This document shows positions 39,701 through 49,378 of a stretch of 64,000 nt of DNA, in pieces. The notes below the pieces were generated by a model. The model made no database searches. It saw only the letters and a list, made by a program, of their open reading frames with translations, and was not told the DNA's origin. The position numbers were made by a program, and so were the translations under genes. The stretch lies in the NCBI GenBank assembly GCA_025174535.1, contig JALBUN010000023.1, positions 1,612,001 through 1,676,000 on the forward strand, written 5' to 3'. Numbering within the stretch: the stretch's first letter is position 1; the number at the start of each line of letters is the position of its first letter. This DNA is from Cantharellus purpuraceus (taxonomy: Eukaryota > Basidiomycota > Agaricomycetes > Cantharellales > Hydnaceae).

Positions 39701-40877
39701 CAAAGAGGAGGGTAAAGAAGGCTGGTACTGGAAGCTCAGGAAAGCGCTCTATGGCTTGAAGCAGGCAGGACGTCAGTGGAAAACTAGACTGGACAAGGCA
39801 ATGACTGGACTCAACTTTAAGAAGAGCCAGGTGGACGATTGCCTCTACATCCTCCGAGAGGAAGGCACCATCGCACTCCTGGTACTCGTGTACGTGGATG
39901 ATATGGCCGTTGCTGGACAATCACTCCAAAGGGTTGAGGAGTTCAAGTCGGAACTCCAGAAGATCTTCGATATTACCGACATCGGTGAGCTGAAATATAT
40001 ACTCGGTGTTCAAGTCGCTCGCAATAGAAAGAAACTCACCATATCCCTGAATCAAACGGCCTATATCACCAGGATCTTATCCAAGTTTGGTATGCAAGAT
40101 TGTGCACCTGTGGCCACTCTGCTTGCTGTCAAACATAATTTGTCAACCTCGCAGTCACCTGCTACAGAGGAGGACCGCGCAGCTTACCTCAGATATGCCA
40201 GCGGTCTCTCTTACCTTGAGATCGTTGGATCCCTGCTATACGCAACACAGACGAGACCTGACATTCAATTTGCCGTCAGCCTTGTTTCGCAGTTCGGAGG
40301 AAACCCCGGAAAGGCTCACCTAGAAGCTGCAAAGCGCGTCCTGCGGTATCTGAAGGGGACCGCTCAGTTCACCTTGGCGCTTGGGCAGAGAGCCCATGAA
40401 TCCGTAGACATAGTCGGTTGGTCTGATTCAAACTGGGGCGAGGACCCGGACATGCGCCGATCAGTGGGAGGTTTCGTATTTGACGTCGCCGGAGGATCAG
40501 TCTCATGGTCATCAAAGAAGCAGCCAACGGTCGCGTTATCTACATTAGAAGCTGAGTACATGGCTGCATCGAACGCAACAAAAGAAGCTATATGGTTACG
40601 AACCTTACTTGAAGACCTGGGGTATCCACCGGTCACGGCCACCGTCCTTCACGCCGACAATCAAGGGTGCATCGCACTGGCACGAAACCCGGTCACCCAC
40701 ACACGTGCTAAACATATTGATATCTGCCATCACTTCATCCGAGAACGAGTAGATCGCGGCGAAGTCAACTTACAATACTGTTCTACCAATGATATGTTAG
40801 CCGACATATTCACCAAGCAACTTCCCAGAGACGCGTTTGAAAAATTTAGGGAGCTACTAGGAGTGGGAGAAGGTTGA
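36720..40877 (+). CDS. Copia gag-pol polyprotein
   Basis: One 1385-residue ORF starting 5 bp after the LTR. Order: gag (UBN2-like, about 1-220: LNGQNYSLWAEHMQAAL), zinc knuckle CRYCHEKGHWVSKC (about 247), protease LILDCGVTSHMF (about 303; Cys replaces the usual Ser/Thr), GAG-pre-integrase LWHRRLGHLHLD (about 442), integrase with RCDNGTEF (about 568) and PEQNGIAEW (about 600), reverse transcriptase with VGAYLQGDLDEEIYMEVP (about 973) and YVDDMAVAG (about 1058), RNase H with SDSNWGEDP and HADNQGCIAL. The gene order PR-IN-RT-RH defines copia, as opposed to gypsy. No gag-pol stop or frameshift. The intact frame suggests recent activity. Confidence 0.95.
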   Translation: MGPASESESHAFKFLKLNGQNYSLWAEHMQAALQSRYLWLIVNGMETCPEMPSGAKVATTEWKLERKEHMDWLLRDQAAQGLMKGATESSQWPHVSKAQTSKQMWDTWHDMYVTNQQQIDVHYYFEELYTRKYVETSSMADHITTMLDLGQKITAAGETLPDIHIARALILSLPHNQSWDIIKIQLFGLESSKLTSVTVSSTLIAEANRRSRGKSSETALLTRKKNGGDGKKKKTGAKPKPDDECRYCHEKGHWVSKCPKREEEEKKKKSGGGTANLTINNLQELGERQIGHVFMAGETPTSAELILDCGVTSHMFCDRSFFTTYTPATSRKTITVGDARSIPVAGHGSVQFRSILPKGFRTITLLGALHIPTLAANLVSLGKLQREGASVTSYDSGLSVSLKGDELLRGSLTGDSGTLYHINCLEMQRHSTYVATSGSLRLWHRRLGHLHLDAIREMSQKNLVDGLTISSLTEYDPVCEGCALGKSHRLPFPKASNARYKKMDLLVVDLTGPMSVETWSGMRYAFVAVEVSSWLPIGRILQSKDKAGTALKETVAMLERQSGKLLKRIRCDNGTEFTKHLVDSFCRRNGVVLETTVPYSPEQNGIAEWAIAIFFDMVRCMLHSAKMDLRYWGEAFLYAVHIRSCSYTSALKGMVPLQAWSGMKPDISHLRTFGSIAYVNVPKKLRGGKLEVTSVKCRLLGWWANETKGYRLEDIEMGKLITARDVRFLEDQTPGDVAVIDTRGVAPTRTEIERLMPEDTSQPRRENLPAYEETLNGSETDSSRDTPADARVPPSLEPGPNGQPPTRSHRWADLPLRNHPARTRNPATQFGTAATEDEIDAAVTTTGRTHRAFIAYSDEPRTYRQAMKSRYSKQWEESVMKEYNQLKQTGTFEWVKTLPEGRKAVGSRIIFKNKHDGNGTFIQHKSRIVAKGFSQVPGQDFNDTFASVAKFSTLRTLLSIVAHEDLELHQIDVVGAYLQGDLDEEIYMEVPEGIKEEGKEGWYWKLRKALYGLKQAGRQWKTRLDKAMTGLNFKKSQVDDCLYILREEGTIALLVLVYVDDMAVAGQSLQRVEEFKSELQKIFDITDIGELKYILGVQVARNRKKLTISLNQTAYITRILSKFGMQDCAPVATLLAVKHNLSTSQSPATEEDRAAYLRYASGLSYLEIVGSLLYATQTRPDIQFAVSLVSQFGGNPGKAHLEAAKRVLRYLKGTAQFTLALGQRAHESVDIVGWSDSNWGEDPDMRRSVGGFVFDVAGGSVSWSSKKQPTVALSTLEAEYMAASNATKEAIWLRTLLEDLGYPPVTATVLHADNQGCIALARNPVTHTRAKHIDICHHFIRERVDRGEVNLQYCSTNDMLADIFTKQLPRDAFEKFRELLGVGEG

Positions 40878-40904
40878 CATCGTTGAGCACTCGTCGAGTG
40901 GGAG

Positions 40905-41109
40905 TGACGAAGATCATACGACTCGCCCTCAACGTGGACTCCTATGGGTCCACGACTCGGCAGGCCATAAACAATTTTCTAGCGCTTACTGGAGTTCACG
41001 CTCTTTCTGCTGAACTCCAGGTAAGCAATCCGTAGTATTCTGCCAACACATTAGTATTTAATACACGCTCTTTCTGCTGAACTCCAGCCTCCGCCTGCCT
41101 AAGTTGTTA
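40905..41109 (+). repeat. Copia 3' LTR
   Basis: 205 bp, same borders as the 5' LTR and preceded by purine-rich gagtgggag. It keeps both CpGs lost in the 5' LTR. Confidence 0.92.
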
Positions 41110-41690
41110 GTTTTTGCATGGTACCTTTAGATTTGAGATAGGATATGAAATCCCTCCCTAGGTATTCACCGCCACGGTCCAAGTGTAGGGATTTGATGTT
41201 AGCATCAAGCTGCACATTGCACCAGATCTCATATTCCTTGTATGCACCAAAGGCTTCGTTTTTGGTGCATAGAAGGTACAGGTGTGTCAGCCTAGACATG
41301 TCATCCGTGAAAGTGATGTAATAATGCTTTCCACCTTTCGTCGCAACCGGAGCGGGTCCCCACAGATCACTGTGAATCTCTTCACCAAACTTGGCAGCAC
41401 GGCTACCTTTGCTCGTTTTGGGAACAGGCCTGCGAGTTGCCTTTGCATATATGCAAGATCCACAAAAGAAAGGGTCTCCTGATGGTGAGTCCTCGAGTTT
41501 CACTCCTGTTACAAAACCTTTAGCCACTAATCTCCTTGCCATTTCAGGGGAGATATGGCCCATTTGACGATGGAATTGATCCAAAGTGAGTACGTCTGCA
41601 GCCAAATTTGCTGTATCAGACTCATGCGAGACACGATAGAGGCCACGTCCTGATTTGCCAATAAACAATAAGGAACAAAAAGATATAGTA
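41110..41690 (-). pseudogene. Minus-strand copia element, 5' part (GAG-pre-integrase and integrase core)
   Basis: Minus strand: FHRQMGHISPEMARRLV (GAG-pre-integrase), FCGSCIYAKATRRPV, then integrase EIHSDLWGPAPV, ITFTDDMSRL and LDRGGEYLG. The frame runs into the copia insertion site and resumes at 36510 once the insert and one GTTTT are set aside, with one TGA at an expected CGA. Gag, protease and the element's LTR are missing beyond about 41690, about 140 bp from the HIS3 start. Confidence 0.85.
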
Positions 41691-41830
41691 GTTTATGTAT
41701 CTACTTGCAGAGAGATGAATAAATTAGTGTGTCTCAGTTATAATACATGTCCGGTTGAACGGACATGTGACTCGTGACGATTGGTGTTAGTACTGCACCT
41801 TACATCACGTCTTAACTCTGTCACCTCTCC

Positions 41831-42657
41831 ATGGCTCAGCGACATGCGTCTTTGACGCGCAAGACAAATGAGACCGATATCGAGGTAGTCATTGACCTGG
41901 ATTGCGCGCCTGGAAGTGGAAGGGCCCAAAATATAGATATTTCGACGGGTATTGGTTTCCTCGATCATGTATGCATGCAACTCTGGAAAATACGTTTGTT
42001 CACTTTTCCAACGCAGATGTATCATGCCCTTGCGAAGCACGGAGGTTTATCATTAACTATAAAGTGTCAAGGTGATCTATGGATAGACGACCACCATACA
42101 GCAGATGAGCCCATGTTCATATCAATTCCCAATCATGTCCTTGAACAGCTAGTGCCAACACAGGACAGCGCGTTGGCTCTCGGAACTGCATTCAAGAACG
42201 CGCTAGGGGAAGTCCGTGGGATACGACGATACGGAACGGGTCATGCGCCACTCGATGAGGCATGTCGACCAATTCCCTTCTATCGTTTGTGTTCACACCC
42301 CTCGTTCCCTTTTCACTGCAGGCTTTGTCAAGAGCAGTGATCGATATCTCATCTCGCCCGTACTGTGTGGTAGATCTGGGACTCAAGCGCGAGAAGATTG
42401 GCGACCTTTCAGCCGAAATGATCCCACACGTGTTTCACTCGTTTGCCATGGCTGCAGGAGTGACACTTCACGTGGATGTCCTACGTGGTGAGAATGACCA
42501 TCACCGGTGGGGTTGACAGTCTTTACGTCTATTGCGTGATGCTGACGGTCTCATGTATAGTGCAGAGTCGGCGTTCAAGGCACTAGCTCTCGCTATCCGA
42601 CAAGCAATCAAGAAAACAGGGGGTATGGACGTGCCAAGCACAAAAGGAATCTTATGA
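41831..42657 (+). CDS. HIS3: Imidazoleglycerol-phosphate dehydratase (HIS3), possible splice defect
   Basis: Sixth step of histidine synthesis; Mn-dependent. ATG 41831 gives [19 protein letters not shown], then [17 protein letters not shown] across intron 41969-42016. [62 protein letters not shown] and [26 protein letters not shown] follow. The stop is TGA 42655-42657. Intron 42260-42321 uses a GC donor (GAG|GCATGT). After HHTA the expected Glu-Asp is missing: 42104-42163 reads through as about 20 extra residues without a GT donor, so the metal ligand Glu is not encoded unless splicing is unusual or two bases are absent from the assembly. Overall about 215 residues when spliced, normal for fungi. 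An unmodified copia relic ends about 140 bp upstream. Confidence 0.88.
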
Positions 42658-42711
42658 TATCTTCGTTGGCTCATATACACAAAGTGGAAATGTCGCTCAG
42701 TTCAATGTTAC

Positions 42712-45700
42712 TTACCATAACCTGCACCTTTGCCCTTCAGGTGGGTTAAGCTACATAGAGCATCAGAGTTTATTTTCTATGCAATGGCTGCCTTCATACC
42801 TTGGATCCTATAGGACAATCAAACGCAGCAGCAAACTCTGGGGTGTTCACCAGTGTGCCGATAACCCGGTAACGATTTGGTGAATGTGGGTCCGAACGAA
42901 TCCTTTGCACCGCGGCTTCTGGCTTGATATTTTGGGCCCATATCCTAGCAAATGAAATAAAGAATAATTGATCGCTAGGAACCATCGGGTCATCGTCAGC
43001 AATACGTAGACGAAAGAGACTCAGCACGGGCGCACCGAGTATAGTTCAGAGCCGGCAGTAGGTACTCGTCCCCTGCGCGGAACGAATCGTCGTATTGAGC
43101 TTTCCATGCGCGATATGATTGGATGAGGCCCTGATCGCCAATATTCTCCCCGCTTGTCCTAGTTGAAGAAACCGTGAAGCAATGCGTAAACGAAATAACA
43201 TGTAACACTAACAGATTTCCCTATAACATGTGTAAGTTGAGGTGCAGCACATGTCTCACGGAAACGATACATTAACATGAATACGTCCTCCTTTCCCATC
43301 ATCCACAGAATACTTCGAATATTGTCGAGAAAGACATTGCCTTCGTTCTTCAAAAGCTTCGCTGGTCGTGTTGGTCCACCACTCACGAAGCTTTCCCTAG
43401 GTGGCGATAACTCAACATTAATAATAATAAATGGGATGTTATTGGCCACGTACTTCTTGATTGTATAACCGTCCTGACGAGTCAAAGGCATGCTAAACGA
43501 GGTGCTCAACAACTCGGAAGATAGATATAGGCCAAAACAAACCGTCAGTTCATGTGAAGCCGCATGACCAAATGCCGCGTAAGTCATGTAGCCAGGCCTA
43601 AAGTAATACAAGCGTCAAAATGAGATAGATGGGCCTACGAGTAGATATCACACCATTCCCGCGAGAAGAACACAGGCCGCAAAATGCCTGCTGGAAAGAC
43701 AATCTACTCCCCGAGATCGATCAGACACCCAGGGCTTTCTCTGACCGCATGACGAATGTACTACGCACCTCATTCGACGAGGGGTTGAAATACGCGTTAA
43801 CACGTGATGGTATCGTCTAAGAGAGACAAGTTGCGGTAAGAATAATCCTGAACCAAGGATGCCCCACGTACCAACCACGATTCCACATCTCTTCGCCTCC
43901 CAACCTGTGCCCACTCTCGCGCCGTAGTGAAAACGCTGAAACCCTTGTCAGAATATTCTGCCTCAAAAGGAGAGGAGAAAACAGCCACCTAGCCTTAATC
44001 ATATTACCAAAGAAATCAGACCTATCAATGTTGACGGGAGCGTAGTAGTCTGCGATGGCGGAGGCACTCGATGTGTTGGGTGACAAAGGAAACCCAATTT
44101 TGACACGGATAGCAGAGGCCTAGACATGCACCATCTCAATCGCTATGTTTGGTTTGAATAATGGTCATAGAAACGGACCTTTTCGGCAGCCGCTGAAGCA
44201 GAAGCATGATCCATCCACTGAAGGTTGAAGAGCGACTTCTTGAATGCGTCCACAACGCCTAGATCGACAAGTCTTATACATAATGGACAACGCAGACTAA
44301 ACTGATGTTGCTCACCAGTAATGATCCGTGTCGCCTTCAATCGGGAATCCCCACTGAAGGTCTCCTGTACAAAGAACCTCGCTGAATGTCAGGAAACCCC
44401 ACTGTCTCGACATGATTATCCTTTCAACTAACCTTCCAGCCGCAAACCCGAGGGCCGAATCTACCTTTTCTGAGCAGTAATCTTCCCGATCACCCACCAC
44501 GCCTTTCTTGAGACCAGTAAGTTCTTCGACGAGCTCACGGTGCGCTTTCCAGATCTCTGTCTCAGGTCCAAGATGTTCTGCCAGTGACAGCGACACGACG
44601 GTTACGAGGTAGCCTAAAAGCACCTCATCTGTAGTCTCAGAGAGCAATGTCGAGAGGGAGGTCAGGTATGGTGGATAGGTTACTATGATACGATCTGGGG
44701 ATGAAGAAAGGGGAAAGGTGGACCTATAATGAGGTGGAATCATTTACGATGAATCATGCACGACAAGCAAAGGTAATACCAGTATGCCTTGAAGTCGAAC
44801 TCAGGAAGCGACGCCGAGAGATTAGCATAATCTACTGGATTGTATGTGCCTATTGGATCCTGCTGAAGGAGATCCCTGGTGCATGTTTATCTCTCTCGCT
44901 GATTCATGGTATCAAATGAAGGCAACGTACAGGTCAAGACTAGCCCTCGCCAACTCACGCTCGAAATGGACAACAGCATGTGCAAGCTCGTCAGCTGACT
45001 TCCTTGGCTCTGGCTTCGGCTTGTCTTCGTCGTCATCATCTCCCCATGCTGTGTGCCAACATCAATAGAAGTTCGACCACAATCAAATAAGAGATGTACG
45101 AGGCCATGGGAACGGTGGCCAGACTCTGGCCATGCTCGCGGGTTGTTCTGGGTCCTCGGAGTCCGCTTCATCTAAGGCCAAAAATATGCGCGTGATAATC
45201 GATGCATACTTTTCACGTATCGAATTCTCCTCAAAGTACTCCTACGAGATATCATGAGAAATGCATGAACTGGTATAGATACGCATATAGAACTTGACCA
45301 ACCTTTGATGGAAGACCCAATGCTGGTTGGAAAAACCACAAGGTCATCTCATTTGGGTCAACACCTACGTCTCCATCAACTTGGAATGAAAAGAGGGCAT
45401 CGATTGCTGGTTATACATGCTCAGAAGTGTGGATATTGGGTAGTGTGAGGATGCTCACCATGTGAGTGAAGGAAACCTACTGCAGTCGCCAAACCATCTC
45501 GAGGTTTCATGTTCAGTGAATGTTGCCCCGGATGTGAAGGCCCAGCGTTGGCGTTAGATGCATTAAACAGCTTTTTCAAAGTGAAAACTACATCTGTAAC
45601 CGGTTCGATGCCAATAGTATTGAGATAGTCCTCATCTAAACATGACTGATACAGATCCTTAAGCTTGGTGAGCGTCTGTGAGTCAGGCGACGAGAATGAC

Positions 45701-46528
45701 GCTGTGTTCTGAGTGAGAATGTCTTGGATTATCCTCTGAGCCAGATGATGTAATAAAAAGATTGGTACACGAGCAATTTAGACGAATATCGTACCCGGTT
45801 CTGCATGGCTAAGTCTTCAAATGCACCGTAGGACCCTTTGTCTCCAGGTAGCGGGTGTGTTTTCATCCAGCCGCCATCTAGAAAGGAGTCAAAAGCTATG
45901 CCAGATGTAAGGGCCTCAAACTGACTAGCAAATTCATAAAAGTTGTTGCATGGGTCTTGACTCGTGTCAAGAGAGTCAAGAATCGAAGAAGAAAGAATCA
46001 CGCAGTGCGGATCCCAGCACACTTCCTGGATATAATGTTCAGTCAGGGATTTCTTGCGGCCGATAATTCGTGGTAACCCACCACCTCAGGTGCAGAAGTT
46101 GGGCTGGGAGGCTGAACGGTAGTAGTAACGGTGGTTGTGGATATGACAACCGAAGGAGGTATAGATGAAGGCTTCTCATCTCCAGGATTTGTGTTTGGCA
46201 CCCGAGAAGAAAGGAGATGCTCTGCGCCGACAAACAGCCCGAGGAATGCGCTGCAGAGGATGAGAAGAATAAGCACAGCCGTCAATAAGACCCTCGTGAG
46301 GGGTGTCAAGGGTTCTGTTGTGAAGATTAACAACGTTACTGATCCTCATCAGATCATACAGACCTTGGGTCAATGCACTGACGCGTGCCAATAAAGACTC
46401 GTGTGCGTCGTCACGTTCGCCTAGAAGAGGTGCAGGCTCTGAGAAACCGTATTAGAGAGACACGAAAACACGTCAAAAAAATGCATGCCCTCTTCTGAAG
46501 TCTCATTAGGTGCTCTGAAGGTTGACAT
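42712..46528 (-). CDS. M13 family zinc metallopeptidase (neprilysin/ECE-like), type II membrane protein
   Basis: Cell-surface or endomembrane endopeptidase for small peptides. ATG 46528 gives MSTFRAPNETSEE, joined by a GC-AG intron (46439-46488) to a cytosolic tail with PLLGERD. One membrane anchor follows (VLLTAVLILLILCSAFLGLF). The lumenal part has the family Cys pattern (EVCWDPHCV, LDTSQDPCNNFYEFA), a gluzincin HELTH split by an intron after HELT (near 43543 and 43490), the third ligand in GENIGDQGL (near 43140) and the C-terminal CRLW, reached through intron acceptor TGTAG before LNPPEGQRCRLW. The stop TAA is at 42712-42714. About 15 introns, the middle (44100-45700) only partly resolved. 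Ends 54 bp from the HIS3 stop, convergent. Confidence 0.85.
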
Positions 46529-47739
46529 AGTTGTACACTCCAGAAGGGTTGGTTCTGGACAGATACCAACCTGCAGAGCATCAAATTGAAAGTCAGTTAG
46601 ACGCTGACCTCAACTTAGTATGTGGACAAACTTGCCTTTTGTAGAAGCCCGAATTCCCCGTTTAACTCTTATGAAGGGGGGATGGCCGACTGCCGCAGCG
46701 GTTACGCAAGCTTCCAGCATTCTATTGCAAAGTCATAATTATATCATTTGACATAAATACTGGACGACAAGGGCAAAGCATTTCATGACAGTTTTATTGC
46801 CCTAGAACCTTCATCCAGTAAGGGCAAAGGCAAGGCAGTAAATGAATGCTCGATTTCGTCGTCTCCGTGTCACAAGCCATTCGGATTTGATCTTGAATTG
46901 CAACGTGTGCAAGATCCTGACCTTGAATTTAAGTTTATGCATGGTCATGAAGACAGGTGTACCGCTGAGAGCGATGCTTCCCACCCGCCTATCGTGCGCC
47001 TCTCACCAGGGTCGCAGTATCGTCAATTTGGGGGGGAGGGTACTGGAGTTTATGCTGGCCCTTCAACCCGTGATAGAGACGTCGCATCTCGTTGGGTGGA
47101 AGATGTAGAAGACATAGAAGACGTAGAAGACGCTTCTTCGAGTCCAGGTCTTGGATCAAGCCAGGAAGCTCAAGCGCCCTCTGCATCTTCCTCTTCCTCT
47201 TTCCGGCCCTTCTTCGTCACGCCTGACTAGTGAAGTGTCTTCCGGCGTCGCTCACTCTCGACCATTTCCTTGCGCTCCATCCGTTCTTCTTCCTCCCGTT
47301 CCATTGCCAGTATCCGCAGTACATTACTAGTCCAGAAATCCATGGAAAAGTCAGGTGAGAGCATCATATATTATCTGTGTTTTGAGTATTGCACAACTTG
47401 CACTATCTGTTGTCCCTCCATCATTTGTATGTTATCCAGGCATCATGCTAAAGTTGTTCTGCTTCTCACTCAGGTCTATGGCACCGGTTTCCAGAAGGCT
47501 CAAAGGTGGTTTATGCAAGATGTTTAAACGCAACCCCGCTGATGTGTCTGAATGCACAGTTGCATTTACTTTAAGTGATGGTGAAGATGACTGATGATGA
47601 GGCCGACCCACCTAGGCACAGCCTCCTCATCTCAAACACTCACAGATGACCCAGGAGTCTCATGTTTCTCGTGAAGAACCTGATCTGTACAAATCAGTTT
47701 AAGTCAGCAGCTCAAGCAGCCAAGGTCATGCCCTGGAAG
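46529..47739. other. Intergenic stretch without a supported gene
   Basis: Upstream of the M13 gene. Two open frames are mentioned but not called: a plus-strand frame of about 130 codons ending at 47230, with an acidic EDVEDIEDVED stretch, and a minus-strand frame (about 47335-47227) reading NVLRILAMEREEEERMERKE and ending ...RRRKTLH. The second looks like a genuine protein end, but no upstream exons could be joined to it. Both may be remnants. Confidence 0.35.
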
Positions 47740-49215
47740 CTAGCTCACAATCTCATGCTAGTGACACATAAGGCTGTGTCGGGGACCATATGTATCCCCG
47801 AAAACATCACTAAGACTGTTGGGCCTCCTTACCAACAAAGCCTTGCAGTACATTGGAACCATGTTCAAGTGCATCGTTGACGAGGTCAAACCGCAAACAA
47901 GTGTGGATGAGGTACTCGGGATGATGGTCGGAAAAAAAGAACGTGACAAGCCACGACAGCAACGCACGCGTGCGCTCGTGCCTCCATCGCTGCCCGGTGG
48001 TACGCGTACTCGCGCTCTGCCTCATCGTGCTACTCAAGCATCATGTGCAGATACCACCACCCATGCTCCACAACCGTCCTGGGCCACGACATGACCCGCT
48101 CCGTCCGCAGCCACTCTGCCGTGTTGTCCTCCCTGTGTGTGAAAACAATGTAAGAAGAACATACCTCCCTCCACACCAACAGTCAGATGCCACTCACAAC
48201 ATGGCCTCTCGTCGGCGTGCAAGCCGCAGACACTGAAAAGTGCTCTGTGTATGCAGCGTGAATCACCTGTCTCCCTTAAGGTGCATGACAAGCACTTACG
48301 CGACGCGGCCAGGAGGTCAGGCTGCTGTCTGATCAGCTGAAGCCGCGAGCTAACCAGTGTGTACTTGTGCCACAGAGATCAGTAAGGTCTGCAACTTTGA
48401 CATCTCTGCACCTCTTGTGATCCTTGTGATCTGGAATGTTCTTTGTCAACTTCCGCTGCTTTGCATTCTGGGCAAGACATCAGCACCACCCTCTTCATAC
48501 AACTCTTTCCTACCTGCGAAGCGACTTCTGGAGCAATAGGCATAGAAATCCATGCATTTTTTGGATCGGTCAGGGATAGCGCATTCATAGCCACAAGATA
48601 TGCATGGGCCTGCATCTCTGAGAGCACCACAAATTGCTGTGACGACTTTATGTGAGATGATAATTGGCGTGCATACTGCACCATCGTGTCCGCCGCTGCA
48701 AGGCAATTGAAGCCGGTTCCCAGAGCTGAAACATGTCACTTACTGTTCCTAAAGCCCCCTCAAAAGACATACCACGCATAGAGCACCTGTTGGTACATTG
48801 TGCGAGACAACAGATCGGTATTCTGGACTTTGAACGATAGTGCATTTTCCACTTCATTGGGTAGTCTGGCAAAAATTAGGGACATCAGCCTGTCCACAGC
48901 ATTGGCCTTGTATATAGCCAGAACCAACTGACTAACCGATTCACATTTGCTGAGTAGGCAAAAGTGAGTCGCTGCTAAAGATGCAACCTGGAGAGCAACT
49001 CACATGGCCTTGTAGGGAGCTGTCACCAGTGCCATGTACGCCTCCTTGAACTTCTCCATTCTGTGTGGCCAAGAATGATCTTTCTCCAAAGCTCGCTTGT
49101 ATCCACTTCTGCACTGGCAAGCTCACACACCAGCTTAAAGCTGAAGGTAGGTTTATCATACTTGTTCCCTCAGAGTGATTCAATTTCCCTGGCAGGTTTC
49201 CAAGATATGGCAGTT
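47740..49215 (-). pseudogene. NUP160/Nup120-like nucleoporin fragment, truncated and frameshifted
   Basis: On the minus strand, pieces in NUP160 order: LVCELASAEVDTSELW (about 49130), MEKFKEAYMALVTAPY (about 49050, one base out of frame), an exon reading VENALSFKVQNTDLLS and QQVLYAW (about 48860-48780), QAHAYLVAMNALSLTDPKNA (about 48600), and a C-terminal DHHPEYLIHTCLRFDLVNDA (about 47930). Between them are stops and shifts. The N-terminal propeller is absent: the homology stops where LTR-D begins (about 49378). NUP160 is in the outer ring of the nuclear pore and normally essential, so a working copy should exist elsewhere. Family identity is from motif recall and needs a profile search. Confidence 0.55.
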
Positions 49216-49378
49216 GCTCACATTTGATGGCCAGTTATGGGACCCACTGCATTTGACATCATCCCCACCCCACATCTCTGCTGCTCTACTTTTGCTGGCA
49301 GAGCATGCAGGATGATTTGTTTGCTCACTTGTTTTGCAAGGATGGACACATCTTGATCCTGTGCCCTTGTGGCACTGC

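Larger units (their letters stand above)
36506..41114 (+). mobile_element. Intact Ty1/copia retroelement with GTTTT target duplication
   Basis: LTRs 36511-36715 and 40905-41109 (205 bp each, two differences), one uninterrupted gag-pol ORF, a purine-rich gtgggag before the 3' LTR, and GTTTT on both sides (36506-36510, 41110-41114). Inserted into a minus-strand copia element of another lineage. All parts expected of an autonomous element are present. Confidence 0.93.
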
